The notes: a model not told the origin generated them from the letters alone. A stretch of 30,632 nt of DNA from Claveliimonas acetigenes (GCF_025567385.1 NZ_JAOQJU010000034.1:1-30632), one strand, 5' to 3'; shown: positions 8,598 through 17,474, numbered from the stretch's first letter. Numbers and translations: made by a program.

Positions 8598-8648
8598 TGT
8601 TAATTCAGGACGTAGTAAAATGTCATTTTACTACGTCCTGAATTAACA
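8598..8648 (-). terminator. Perfect 25-bp-arm palindrome spanning the clc stop codon
   Basis: Two perfectly complementary 25-base arms (8598-8622 and 8624-8648) flank a single central base. The clc TGA stop (8623-8625) lies at the dyad, so the last eight codons form one arm. There is no T-tract beyond it, but the A/T-rich stem could form a strong hairpin at the mRNA end. The most likely role is a stop-overlapping terminator or a 3'-end stabilising stem. Confidence 0.65.
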
Positions 8649-10206
8649 CGCATTTACACAATTCTTCCATTTTGTCATGTACGCTCCCACTGTCCCGTTC
8701 ATCCGTCAGGGTGACAATCGTATCGCTTGCCATCAGCCTTGTCCTGCCGCGGGGTATGAGTTCTTCCCCTTCCCGCCGGATTGCAACCAGCAGGCAGTTC
8801 TGCGGCCATTCTACCTCGCTGATGGTTTTGCCTGCCAACCTGGAACCATGCATAATCACAAAATCTGCCAAAACCTTCTGACCGTGATTCTCCGGTACTG
8901 CCTCTCCTTGTTTCCTGAGAAGGCGTTCCAACAGGCTTTCATAAATCGGCTTCGACCTAAGAAGCGTCGCCGTGATATATGCCACAATCGATACCAGTGT
9001 CAGAGACAGCATCTGACTTACAGAACCTGTCATTTCAAAAATGAGAATAATTCCCGTAAGGGGCGCCCGTACAATCGCTGTAAAATATCCTGCCATAGAC
9101 AAAAGCACGATGTTATTCACATACATTGCATCCAGTCCGAAATATTTCACACTTATCAGACCAAACGCTCCTCCAATACAGCCGCCCAGCACCAGAAGCG
9201 GAAAGAAGATCCCGCCCGGCGCTCCTGACCCAAAGCAGACCGCCGAAAAAATGAATTTGCTAATTAAAATAATCAGTACCATATGCAGCATAACGCCTTC
9301 GCCGCCAGTCAGCCATTCTATAACAGAATGTCCGCTTCCTAAAATTTCCGGCATCGTGAATCCAAGAATTCCGGCACACGCAAAGGGTATCATTAACTTC
9401 GTCGTGGTATTTAAAAATTTTGCCCGGTTGTAAAGGGATTGCACTTTTAATGTAAACCAGTTATAAAAAGCTCCCAGGATTCCCAACACAAAACCCAGTA
9501 TCAGAAGCAATCCATAGTACTCTCTCGGCAGGGCATCTACAAGATCAAATGTAAAGACCGAATCCACTCCCATCACGGCCGATGCCAGAAAATCTGCCGT
9601 AACAGACGCTGACATAACAGAAATCAAAACTGACACTGAAAAATTCTTATGTACCTCTTCCAGTGAAAACATTACTCCCGCAAGGGGCGCCTGAAATGCA
9701 GCAGAAAGTCCCGCGCTTGCCCCACAGGTAAGAAGGAATCTCTCTTCTGTCTTACCTCTGTCAAGCCCTTTGGAAATACCCTTTCCTGCCATGGCTCCCA
9801 ACTGGATTGACGGGCCTTCCCGCCCCAGGGACATTCCTCCAAGAATACATAAAAATCCGCCCAGAAATTTTGCTGGAAGCACTTTCCACCATACCTGATC
9901 GATCTTTCCCGACATCTCACCTTCCAACTGCGGAATTCCGCTTCCGGATATGAGCGGTTCATAATCTACCAGTTTCCCGACCACAACTGCCAGAATCAGC
10001 AGAACACCAAACCACACCGCCATCCGTATCGGGGATTGTCCGATATACGCAAGAATTCTCTGCAGCCATTCCCCCGCATATTCGAGGAAAATACGATACA
10101 GAATCACCATAAGTCCCGCAATTCCACCCACTATAATCCCCTCGCCAATCAATACAACCTGAAATCTTTCCGCACGCTTAATCGTACTCGCTGTACTGTT
10201 CTTCAT
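8623..10206 (-). CDS. ClC-family chloride transporter with C-terminal RCK_C (TrkA_C) domain
   Basis: This polytopic membrane protein of the ClC family is probably a Cl-/H+ exchanger. It carries the three selectivity signatures GSGIP, GREGP and GSGAPGGIFFP. The gating Glu is in GREGP, and a second Glu in SLEEV is at the position expected for the intracellular proton glutamate. About ten hydrophobic helices are followed by a cytosolic domain (ADFVIMHGSRLAGKT...DTIVTLTD) resembling RCK_C. This binds nucleotides or ions in other transporters. ATG 10206 (MKNSTAST) is favoured because GGGAG lies 11 bases before it; an in-frame ATG at 10224 lacks a ribosome binding site. Its 3' end forms part of a large palindrome. 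Confidence 0.92.
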   Translation of the reverse strand: MKNSTASTIKRAERFQVVLIGEGIIVGGIAGLMVILYRIFLEYAGEWLQRILAYIGQSPIRMAVWFGVLLILAVVVGKLVDYEPLISGSGIPQLEGEMSGKIDQVWWKVLPAKFLGGFLCILGGMSLGREGPSIQLGAMAGKGISKGLDRGKTEERFLLTCGASAGLSAAFQAPLAGVMFSLEEVHKNFSVSVLISVMSASVTADFLASAVMGVDSVFTFDLVDALPREYYGLLLILGFVLGILGAFYNWFTLKVQSLYNRAKFLNTTTKLMIPFACAGILGFTMPEILGSGHSVIEWLTGGEGVMLHMVLIILISKFIFSAVCFGSGAPGGIFFPLLVLGGCIGGAFGLISVKYFGLDAMYVNNIVLLSMAGYFTAIVRAPLTGIILIFEMTGSVSQMLSLTLVSIVAYITATLLRSKPIYESLLERLLRKQGEAVPENHGQKVLADFVIMHGSRLAGKTISEVEWPQNCLLVAIRREGEELIPRGRTRLMASDTIVTLTDERDSGSVHDKMEELCKCVLIQDVVK

Positions 10207-10342
10207 GTCAACAAATTCTCCCATCCTGAATTATTGGAGTTTCTCTTTTTGTCTGCTCCTTTATACCGTCCTATATTATAACAAAGAACCCGAAAGTTAA
10301 GCAATGGTAAAAAATAATTCCCGCCATTTAACCTCCATTCAA

Positions 10343-10370
10343 TTGTTTTTGAACTTCAAACAGCTATACT
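10343..10370 (+). promoter_or_regulatory. Promoter with internal palindrome before the short XRE gene
   Basis: TTGTTT (10343-10348) and TATACT (10365-10370) are spaced 16 bp apart. An 11-bp palindrome TTGAA-c-TTCAA (10349-10359) fills most of the spacer, where a bound repressor would block RNA polymerase. Autoregulation by the XRE protein encoded 45 bases downstream is a reasonable inference. Confidence 0.6.
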
Positions 10371-10414
10371 ATATATAGGAGCATTCCAAAAAATTATGAA
10401 GGAGATAATCAGGC

Positions 10415-10696
10415 ATGGCAATCGGAGATATCATCAGAAAATATAGAAAAAACAAAGGAATGACTCAGGAGGAAATGGCCGCTTGTCTTGGCGTAACTAC
10501 CCCTGCTGTCAATAAATGGGAAAAAGGTAATACGCTGCCGGATATCACTTTGCTTGTACCCATTGCACGGCTGCTTGGTATTACCACAGACGAACTATTA
10601 TCCTTTAAGATTGAATTAGCAGATGAAGAAATTAATCAATATCTATCGAATGTACAAAAAGACCTAGAGAATAAGATCTTCCATATATGGCGCTGA
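10415..10696 (+). CDS. XRE-family regulator, probably C-terminally truncated
   Basis: The N-terminal HTH_3 domain is intact (MAIGDIIRKYRKNKGMTQ, recognition helix VTTPAVNKWEKGNTLPD, closing ITTDELLSF). The sequence continues into a helical segment (ADEEINQYLSNVQKDLENK), as in a common clostridial family whose members, from memory, run to several hundred residues with a TPR-like tail. Here the frame ends after 93 residues. A GAAGGAGAT site precedes ATG 10415. The domain could still bind DNA, so this may be a working short repressor or a decaying gene. Confidence 0.75.
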   Translation: MAIGDIIRKYRKNKGMTQEEMAACLGVTTPAVNKWEKGNTLPDITLLVPIARLLGITTDELLSFKIELADEEINQYLSNVQKDLENKIFHIWR

Positions 10697-10987
10697 AAGC
10701 TGCCGTGATGGTAAATCTTATTCATATTTCTCCATAAAGCTGAGACGGTCCAAAGGTATCAGAATCAAGCCCTGTCATGCATCTTCTAAAAAAACAATTA
10801 CTGCTTCTTTTAGAAGTGCGTGCTGATACAGAAGTTTGTAAAACTCTTTCCAGCATTGACAAAATAAGTTATCTGGTATTCATCCTGGAACTCCCTTTAA
10901 TAGATGGCAAATTTCCCCGTTTTATGATATACTTCATGCTAAGAAAACTATCAAAAACGGAATATACCAAAGATGAGGGAGGCAGAC
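10697..10987. other. Gap between the short XRE gene and capA-like gene
   Basis: About 290 bases with no convincing gene. A plus-strand frame at 10777-11007 has no ribosome binding site and no recognisable domain. A 9-bp inverted repeat, CTTCTAAAA (10783-10791) with TTTTAGAAG (10808-10816), could form a hairpin. The stretch may be the eroded remainder of the longer XRE gene, but I could not match any part of it to that family. Confidence 0.4.
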
Positions 10988-12346
10988 ATGAACCAGCAGA
11001 CAGATGATGAAAGAAGAGAACGTGAGAGAATCAGAAGGAGGCGCGCCGCACGCAGGCGTCAGATTGTTCTTCGCAGGAGGCTGATGCTTGCAGGCGCCAC
11101 ACTGCTGATGGTGATTATATTAGGCGGGGTTATCCGGAACGCCCTGGCAGATTCATCCAAAAATGAGTCCAAAAGTGAAAGTGCAAAGAAGGTTACCATA
11201 GACCCGGAAGAGCAGGAGTCTTCTAAGGAGGTGGAAGAATCCACTGCCACCTTATTCACTGCCGGAGACATTATTATGCATAAGCCGTTCCTGACCTCTC
11301 CTGCCTACTACAAAGAGGATGGAACCTATGATTATAATCCCATTTTTACATACGTAAAGAGTTATCTGGAATCCGCTGACTTTGCCGTCACCACACTGGA
11401 ATGCGCGCTGACAGACGGAGATTACAGCGGCTACCCTACTTTCCACTCCCCGGATGCAATCGCAGAAGCTCTGGCGGCAAATGGCGTGGATATGTGCCTG
11501 CTTGCCAACAACCACATTTATGACAATGGAGATGAGGGTCTGCAGCGAACTATGGATGTGATGACGCAGAATTCTCTTCTTTACGCCGGAACCCGCAAGA
11601 CTACCTCTGATAAAACTTACACGATCCAGGATATCGGCGGCATTAAAGTTGGCTTTTTCAACTATGTATTCGAGACAGAAGAAGTGAACGGACAGAAAAC
11701 CATTAACGGCATCGCAGTCACCGATGAAAGCGCACCCTTAATCAACAGCTTCCAATCCAATGATTTGGAATCCTTTTACCGGGAAATCGAAACCGGCCTG
11801 GAAGAAATGGAAGCGGAAGGCGTGGAATTTACGGTAGCCTATATGCACTGGGGGATTGAGTACCAGACAGAAGAGTCTGAAGAACAGGATGCCATGGCTC
11901 AGCGGCTCTGTGACATGGGTATTGACGCCCTGATCGGCAGCCACCCGCATGTCATCCAACCGGTAGACCTGCTGGAAAGCGCTGATGGAAATCATCAGAT
12001 GTTATGTGCCTATGCAATCGGAAATCACCTTTCCAACCAGCGTACCGAATATATGGACGGACTTGCCTACGGGCATACAGAAGACGGACTCATGCTCTCC
12101 CTGACACTCCACCGGGATAAGGAAGGACAGGTATCTATCGAAAAAGCAGATTTCATCCCCACCTGGGTATCGCTCACCAACAATAATGGAGCTGAATACT
12201 ATATCCTTCCGCTAAATGAACCGGACAAGCTGGAAGAGATGACCGGACTTAGTGTTGCCGCAGATGCTCAGGAATCTCTGGCTAGAACCAACGCCATTAT
12301 CGGCGAAGGCGTTAATAAAGTACAGCAGGCGCTGCCCCTGAAATAG
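10988..12346 (+). CDS. CapA-family (PGA_cap) membrane-anchored metallophosphoesterase-like protein
   Basis: A very basic Arg-rich cytosolic N-terminus is followed by one transmembrane helix (about residues 31-51), a charged linker, and an extracellular CapA domain. Motifs match PF09587: TLFTAGDIIMHKP, TTLECALTD, LLANNHIYDNGDEGL, MHWGIEY, and IGSHPHVIQPV. The fold is calcineurin-like, and the Asp/His/Asn motifs would hold metal ions. CapA/PgsA proteins act in poly-gamma-glutamate capsule synthesis, but no capB or capC is nearby. ATG 10988 is preferred to 10973 because GAGGGAGG lies 5-6 bases before it. The 452-residue product stands alone and converges on glgB, so the real substrate is uncertain. 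Confidence 0.85.
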   Translation: MNQQTDDERRERERIRRRRAARRRQIVLRRRLMLAGATLLMVIILGGVIRNALADSSKNESKSESAKKVTIDPEEQESSKEVEESTATLFTAGDIIMHKPFLTSPAYYKEDGTYDYNPIFTYVKSYLESADFAVTTLECALTDGDYSGYPTFHSPDAIAEALAANGVDMCLLANNHIYDNGDEGLQRTMDVMTQNSLLYAGTRKTTSDKTYTIQDIGGIKVGFFNYVFETEEVNGQKTINGIAVTDESAPLINSFQSNDLESFYREIETGLEEMEAEGVEFTVAYMHWGIEYQTEESEEQDAMAQRLCDMGIDALIGSHPHVIQPVDLLESADGNHQMLCAYAIGNHLSNQRTEYMDGLAYGHTEDGLMLSLTLHRDKEGQVSIEKADFIPTWVSLTNNNGAEYYILPLNEPDKLEEMTGLSVAADAQESLARTNAIIGEGVNKVQQALPLK

Positions 12347-12377
12347 GGGTAGCGATGCATACCAAGGCACAATCTTT

Positions 12378-14174
12378 TTATTCATCCGACTCCGGCTTAC
12401 AACCAATATAGATACCGCAGAATGCCGGAATATCTATCTCAAGTCTATTTCCTTCTATTATCCACGTTTCCTTCTCCTTCACGCTTCCTCCGTAACATTC
12501 TTCTTCACTATTTAAAACAACCTGGTATGTACCATCCGGAACCTCCAAAGAAAATTTTCCCTGTGTTTTATCCGAAAAATTAAACACAGCTATCATCATC
12601 TGTCCGCCGCCTTTTCTTGAAAAAGCATAAATACATTTCTCTTCCTGATGGCAGTCAAGCCACTGGAAGCCTTCCGTCTGATAATCCTTCTCCCACAGGG
12701 CAGGCGTACACAAATACAGATGATTTAAATCCTTCATGAAATGATGAAATGCATCGTGGATCGGATATTGAAGCAAATCCCAATCCATCTGGCGCTTCTC
12801 ATCCCATTCCCGCATATGGCCGAATTCATTTCCCATAAAATTCAATTTCTTGCCCGGATGCGCATACATATACATATAAAATGCTCTTGCCTGGGGAAAT
12901 TTCTTGTCATATTCTCCATTCATCTTCTGCAGAATCGTTGCCTTTCCATGTACCACCTCATCATGGGATAAAGGCAGCAGGTAATTTGCATCATAATAGT
13001 ACATCATGGAAAATGTCAGTTTGTGATATTCTTCTGTCCGGTATTCCGGCGCCGAACGGAAATAATTCAACGTATCATTCATCCAGCCCATATCCCATTT
13101 ATAATCAAATCCAAGACCGCCTTCCCCTGCATCCTTCGTCACGCCCGGATAGGAAGTAGAATCCTCCGCTGCAAGAAGGATACCCGGATACCGCTCCTTC
13201 AATCCCCGGTTCATATATTGCAGAAATTCCACTGCATTCCGGTTCACACCCCGGGCAGGCTCCCCCTGCCAATAAATAATCCGGCTGATAGCGTCCATTC
13301 TAAGCCCGTCAATATGGTATTCCTCCATCCAATAAGCAGCACAAGACTGCAGGAAACTTCGCACTTCCCCTCTGGAATGCATGAAATTCTTGCTTCCCCA
13401 TTCGCTGTCCCCCACATCCCGATGCGGATATTCATACAGCGGCGTGCCGTCATAATTTGCCAGCCCATATCCATCCACCGCAAAATGTACCGGGACAAAA
13501 TCCAGAATCACCCCAATACCATTCTGATGAAACTTATCCACCATCTCTTTTGCTTCCAGCGCCGTCCCATAGCGGGAAGTAGGGCTGAAAAACCCGGTGT
13601 TCTGGTATCCCCAGGATTCATCGCAGGGATGCTCGCTAAGGGGCATGAATTCCACATAATTATATCCATATTCCTTCAGATAAGGAATCAGGATATCCGC
13701 CAGTTCCTGATATCGGTACCAGCCATTTTCTTCTTCCGGGTTCTTCTTCCAGGAACCCGCATGCACTTCATAAATATTCAATGGCTTCTCCTTGCAGTCA
13801 CAGCGTTTTTCCATCCATTCTCTGTCTGCAAACGCATACCCGCTCAAATCCCGGATTATGGACGCACTGGCGGGTCTGAGCTCCATCCCATAGCCGTAAG
13901 GGTCGCAGTGGTCTGTCCACGAACCGTCCCTTGTATAAATCCTATACTTATACATCATCCCCGGCTTAGCATCCGCGATTCTGCATTCCCAGAAATTCCG
14001 GTCATGAATCCGATACATCTCCGTGCCGTTCCATCCATTAAATTCCCCAATCACTTCAATCCTCACTGCTGCCGGGGCAAATGTACGAAACACGGCGCCG
14101 CCTCCCTCTATCCGACATCCAAGGAAATGATGTGCGTCAAATATTTTCCCTGTGTAAAACCCGTACATATCCAT
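12378..14174 (-). CDS. glgB: 1,4-alpha-glucan branching enzyme
   Basis: The enzyme makes alpha-1,6 branches in glycogen. A short N-terminal CBM48 (RTFAPAAVRIEVIGEFNGW) precedes a GH13 barrel. The catalytic residues are the nucleophile Asp294 in GLRMDAISR, the acid Glu337 in LAAEDST and Asp405 in LSHDEVVHG. The C-terminal beta domain ends at 598 residues. That is short for the family because the first N-terminal module of the long GlgB type is absent. ATG 14174 is chosen because GGAGGA lies 7 bases upstream; a GTG seven codons earlier has no such site. No other glg gene is in the window. A TetR gene diverges from it. Confidence 0.95.
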   Translation of the reverse strand: MDMYGFYTGKIFDAHHFLGCRIEGGGAVFRTFAPAAVRIEVIGEFNGWNGTEMYRIHDRNFWECRIADAKPGMMYKYRIYTRDGSWTDHCDPYGYGMELRPASASIIRDLSGYAFADREWMEKRCDCKEKPLNIYEVHAGSWKKNPEEENGWYRYQELADILIPYLKEYGYNYVEFMPLSEHPCDESWGYQNTGFFSPTSRYGTALEAKEMVDKFHQNGIGVILDFVPVHFAVDGYGLANYDGTPLYEYPHRDVGDSEWGSKNFMHSRGEVRSFLQSCAAYWMEEYHIDGLRMDAISRIIYWQGEPARGVNRNAVEFLQYMNRGLKERYPGILLAAEDSTSYPGVTKDAGEGGLGFDYKWDMGWMNDTLNYFRSAPEYRTEEYHKLTFSMMYYYDANYLLPLSHDEVVHGKATILQKMNGEYDKKFPQARAFYMYMYAHPGKKLNFMGNEFGHMREWDEKRQMDWDLLQYPIHDAFHHFMKDLNHLYLCTPALWEKDYQTEGFQWLDCHQEEKCIYAFSRKGGGQMMIAVFNFSDKTQGKFSLEVPDGTYQVVLNSEEECYGGSVKEKETWIIEGNRLEIDIPAFCGIYIGCKPESDE

Positions 14175-14243
14175 ACTATCTTCCTCCGTATCCACAGCGG
14201 TAAAACCGCTCTGCTTATTATTTTTTTAATGGCATTCGCTTAA

Positions 14244-14272
14244 TTGACTGCCGTCGTTTTTCTTGCTATACT
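14244..14272 (+). promoter_or_regulatory. Promoter of the TetR-family gene
   Basis: TTGACT (14244-14249) and TATACT (14267-14272) are separated by 17 bp, close to consensus. The leader from this start to ATG 14367 is about 90 nt. Confidence 0.75.
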
Positions 14273-14318
14273 GATTTTACCGAAAATCAAAGTTACGTAC
14301 CATCATCAATTTTACACA

Positions 14319-14338
14319 TCCGTAAAATAATTGACGGA
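14319..14338. promoter_or_regulatory. Candidate TetR operator
   Basis: A 20-bp imperfect palindrome begins TCCGT and ends ACGGA, with 8 of 10 positions symmetric. It lies about 50 bases downstream of the promoter -10 box and 28 bases before the regulator start, a position suited to autoregulation by roadblock. Assignment is by position only. Confidence 0.4.
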
Positions 14339-14366
14339 TTGAAAAAATAGTCAAAAAGGAGACATT

Positions 14367-14894
14367 ATGGACCTGCGCGTAAAACGTACCCGTATCAATA
14401 TTACCAATGCTTTTATTGAATTGCGCTCAAGAAAGCCGATTGAAAAAATCACGATAAAAGAACTGTCAGAGCTTGCATTTATTAATAAAGCAACCTTCTA
14501 TCAGCATTACAAAGACATTTATGATTTATCCGAGACGCTGGAAACCGAGCTGATTAATAACATCGTACGCTCCATTCCTCATCTGGACACCCTAAGTGAC
14601 AATCCCGGGCGCGCCACCTTAGAGCTCACGGAGGCAATGCTGTCGCAGACCACACTGCTTCATACCCTATTTTCCGGAAGCCGTCAGGAAATTATGATTA
14701 CCCGGCTGGAAGATACCATCCGGAAATTCGTGTTTCAAAAACATCCGGAATATGAAAAGAACCTTGAAAAAGAAATATTACTTACATTCCTTATCCAGGG
14801 TTCTTTCCATGCATTTTTAAAACACAGCGGTGACGATGCCGACTCCGCCGTGAAGATTATCGCCGGATTTGCCGAGAAGCTCCAGCTCCAATAG
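14367..14894 (+). CDS. TetR/AcrR-family transcriptional regulator
   Basis: The protein has 175 residues. The N-terminal TetR helix-turn-helix (about 8-55) reads ITNAFIELRSRKPIEKITIK, then ELSELAFINKATFYQHYKDI with the typical Y-Q-H-Y recognition helix. The C-terminal helical domain is short and not assignable to a ligand class. AAGGAGA lies 6 bases before ATG 14367. The gene diverges from glgB and converges on fucO, so either neighbour could be a target, as could its own promoter. Confidence 0.88.
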   Translation: MDLRVKRTRINITNAFIELRSRKPIEKITIKELSELAFINKATFYQHYKDIYDLSETLETELINNIVRSIPHLDTLSDNPGRATLELTEAMLSQTTLLHTLFSGSRQEIMITRLEDTIRKFVFQKHPEYEKNLEKEILLTFLIQGSFHAFLKHSGDDADSAVKIIAGFAEKLQLQ

Positions 14895-14914
14895 CTCCTC
14901 TGAAATCATCTCAT

Positions 14915-16060
14915 TTACATCAATTTTCTGAACAGTTCCTTCAGATCTTCTACATTAGTATCCTTCGGATTGCCCGGGCAGCATGCGTCTGCATATGCAG
15001 ATTCTGCAAGGAACTGCAGGTCTTCTTCTTTGATTGCTTCAAGCTTGGCCGGGATTCCTACATCAATAGAGAGCTGCTGTACTGCATCTACAGCCGCTTT
15101 TCTGTATTCTTCTACTGACATCTCATCTACGCCCTTTACACCCATTGCTCTTGCGATTTCCCGGTACTTCTCTCCGGTACATTCTGCATTGTATTCCATT
15201 ACGATTGGAAGCATCATTGCACATGCCACACCGTGCGGCGTGTCATATACTGCCCCAAGCGTATGCGCCATGGAATGAGCGATTCCCAATCCTACGTTAG
15301 AAAAGCCCATACCTGCAATATACTGTCCAAGAGCCATGCCTTCGCGGCCTTCCTTCTCATTTGCCACAGCCCCTCTTAAAGACTTTCCGATAATCTCGAT
15401 TGCTTTAAGATGGAACATGTCTGTCATCTCCCACGCTGCTTTCGTTGTATAGCCTTCAATTGCGTGTGTCAAAGCGTCCATACCAGTAGAAGCTGTCAGC
15501 CCCTTCGGCATAGAAGACATCATATCAGAATCTACAACAGCAATAACCGGCATATCGTGCGGGTCAACACATACAAATTTTCTCTTCTTTTCCACGTCCG
15601 TAATGACATAGTTAATCGTAACCTCTGCAGCCGTTCCTGCTGTCGTAGGCACCGCAATAATCGGTACACATGGATTCTTTGTAGGCGCTGTACCCTCCAG
15701 GCTTCTTACATCCTCAAATTCCGGATTGGCAATAATAATTCCCACAGCCTTTGCCGTATCCATAGAAGAACCGCCGCCGATAGCGATAATATAATCTGCC
15801 TCTGCCTTTTTAAAAGCAGCAACTCCATTCTGTACATTCTGGATGGTAGGATTTGCCTTAATGTCAGAATAAACTTCATATGCCAGCCCCGCTTCATCCA
15901 GCACATCCGTAACCTTCGCCGTTACTCCGAATTTAATCAGATCCGGGTCTGAACATACAAACGCTTTCTTAAATGCTCTTGCTTTTGCTTCTGCCGCAAT
16001 TTCTTTGATTGCTCCCGCTCCATGATAGGAGGTTTCGTTTAACATAATTCTGTTTGCCAT
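14915..16060 (-). CDS. fucO: Lactaldehyde reductase / 1,2-propanediol oxidoreductase (iron-containing ADH)
   Basis: This group III iron-dependent alcohol dehydrogenase reduces lactaldehyde to 1,2-propanediol with NADH during fucose or rhamnose fermentation. It is very similar to E. coli FucO over its whole 381 residues. Shared segments include MANRIMLNET, IAIGGGSSMDTAKA, VPTTAGTAAEVTINYVITD and KFVCVDPHD. The metal ligands are Asp195, His199, His262 and His276. ATG 16060 is preferred over 16066 because GGAGA lies 8 bases upstream. No fucose or rhamnose catabolic gene is in the window, so a broader alcohol/aldehyde role is possible. The TetR gene upstream, on the same strand, is the likely regulator. 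Confidence 0.92.
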   Translation of the reverse strand: MANRIMLNETSYHGAGAIKEIAAEAKARAFKKAFVCSDPDLIKFGVTAKVTDVLDEAGLAYEVYSDIKANPTIQNVQNGVAAFKKAEADYIIAIGGGSSMDTAKAVGIIIANPEFEDVRSLEGTAPTKNPCVPIIAVPTTAGTAAEVTINYVITDVEKKRKFVCVDPHDMPVIAVVDSDMMSSMPKGLTASTGMDALTHAIEGYTTKAAWEMTDMFHLKAIEIIGKSLRGAVANEKEGREGMALGQYIAGMGFSNVGLGIAHSMAHTLGAVYDTPHGVACAMMLPIVMEYNAECTGEKYREIARAMGVKGVDEMSVEEYRKAAVDAVQQLSIDVGIPAKLEAIKEEDLQFLAESAYADACCPGNPKDTNVEDLKELFRKLM

Positions 16061-16158
16061 CTTCATTCTCTCCTTTTCTTTGGCATTAACATTTTACTTG
16101 TCTTTATTTTAACAATTCCGTCTCCAAATAAAAAGTTACAAAATGGCAAATGTGTCAC

Positions 16159-16719
16159 CTAGCTGATAAGTTTTAATTCCCGGAAGACTTCTGCAAGCCC
16201 CGCCGGCATCGCTTCCACCAGGGAATGCGCCAGTTCCCGGGGCGTCCGCTCCATCCTGCCTAACACCCACTGCACCGTCATATAAATCGACCCCTGGCAG
16301 TACATTTCCAGGAGGAAACGTAAGTTTTCCGTCAGCTTCTTCCCTGACTTCGATTCAATCTTTTCCGTATAAAACTGCAGGATCAGGCAGAAATCATGGT
16401 CTTTGAGGCAATTCTGTTCGTCAGATTTAAAGGCTGCACGGAAAAACACTTTTTCCTTATCAATAAATTCAAACTTCTTCACCAGTCCTTCATAGATTGT
16501 CCTGCCCTCTCCCATATGTTCAAAAGACTCCAGTAGGATTTTATCGAAATACCAGTTAATCAGATCATATTTATCCTGAAAATTCCGATAAAATGTCTGC
16601 CTTGTTGTTCCACAAGTATCTGCAATCTCCTTCACTGTAATCCGCTCCACCGGCGTATCCTTCATACATTGCTTCATTGCATCCGCCAGCCGGTATTTCA
16701 TCAGTTCCTGTTTCTTCAT
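16159..16719 (-). CDS. TetR/AcrR-family regulator, DhaS-like
   Basis: The protein has 186 residues. The helix-turn-helix at the N-terminus contains VERITVKEIADTCGTTRQTF with the YRNFQDKYDLINWYF recognition and linker region. This is the pattern of TetR proteins with a TetR_C_8 C-terminal domain, the group that includes the dihydroxyacetone kinase regulator DhaS. GAGGAGG lies 8 bases before ATG 16719. fucO follows on the same strand after 98 bases, so control of a C3 alcohol/aldehyde enzyme by a DhaS-like sensor is plausible, but the ligand is unknown. Confidence 0.87.
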   Translation of the reverse strand: MKKQELMKYRLADAMKQCMKDTPVERITVKEIADTCGTTRQTFYRNFQDKYDLINWYFDKILLESFEHMGEGRTIYEGLVKKFEFIDKEKVFFRAAFKSDEQNCLKDHDFCLILQFYTEKIESKSGKKLTENLRFLLEMYCQGSIYMTVQWVLGRMERTPRELAHSLVEAMPAGLAEVFRELKLIS

Positions 16720-16771
16720 CTTACGGAACCTCCTCTTTATGACGCAAGCCGTCCGTCTTACTCTCTATCTT

Positions 16772-17437
16772 CTATTCTACAGCCGACTGCTTCACACGCG
16801 CAAGACCTTTTGCGACGGATGGTACAGATATAATAATAAGAGTAATGATTCCCTCCGCCAGAAGAAAACTATAATTATACACAATCGGATACACGCTCTT
16901 TAACGCCGCCGGAAAATTATCCGGCATATAAGACATCCAGTACAGGTATCCGCCCAAGGCATGAAACGCCCCTCTTGCAAGCACTGCCACAACATATCCT
17001 TTTATCAGCCCTCCCTTGCTCTTCGCAAAAAAGCCTGCAACTCCCAATGCCGCAAAAGCAAGGATATAATCGCAGCATACCTGGAAAAAGGACAGCACGT
17101 ACGGCTCCTGTATAAACTGAAGAATACCATAAGCAAGTCCAACCAGCATTCCCGTCTTTACACCATACCAATTTGCTACCAGTACAATAAATAACATGCT
17201 GCAAAGCGTTACGCTTCCGCCCCACGGCAGCCGAAAAATCCTGATATAAGATGTCAGAAACGCAAGCGCTATCGCCATCGCACAGAATACCAACTGTTTC
17301 GTTCCCATTTTCTTTTTCCCGGAACTCTTTCCCGCGAAATAAGACGCCAGCGCAAGAACTGCCAATCCCACAATTACACACACTACATAACCGGCTGTCG
17401 TAAGACCGCCCTCTGCATTAACCATAAATCCAAACAT
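16772..17437 (-). CDS. thiT: Energy-coupled (ECF) thiamine transporter substrate-binding subunit
   Basis: ThiT is the membrane S component that captures thiamine and docks with the shared ECF ATPase module, which is encoded elsewhere. The 221-residue protein has six hydrophobic helices. It keeps the family motif RLPWGGSVTLCSMLFIVLVAN followed by GLAYGILQFIQEPY and a DYILAFAALGVAGFFA segment that matches ThiT/YuaJ. ATG 17437 is chosen because GGGAGG sits 7 bases upstream; the TTG five codons earlier overlaps that site. It has an N-terminal extension compared with the shortest ThiT proteins. There is no TPP riboswitch in the 80 bases before it. Confidence 0.88.
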   Translation of the reverse strand: MFGFMVNAEGGLTTAGYVVCVIVGLAVLALASYFAGKSSGKKKMGTKQLVFCAMAIALAFLTSYIRIFRLPWGGSVTLCSMLFIVLVANWYGVKTGMLVGLAYGILQFIQEPYVLSFFQVCCDYILAFAALGVAGFFAKSKGGLIKGYVVAVLARGAFHALGGYLYWMSYMPDNFPAALKSVYPIVYNYSFLLAEGIITLIIISVPSVAKGLARVKQSAVE

Positions 17438-17474
17438 AAAAAAGCCTCCCAATAAAATGGTAACAATATATCAC

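Noticed and set aside
10777..11007. Small plus-strand frame before the capA-like gene
   Set aside because: No ribosome binding site, no recognisable domain, and it overlaps the well-supported capA-like start.
14196..14227. Hairpin AGCGGT-aaa-ACCGCT with a later T-run as a terminator
   Set aside because: The T-run begins 10 bases after a 6-bp stem and no plus-strand gene ends here; it probably lies in the glgB leader by chance.
13023..14243. 406-codon plus-strand frame opposite glgB
   Set aside because: It is the complement of a conserved glgB gene, has no ribosome binding site and reads as a low-complexity His/Ile/Pro-rich string.
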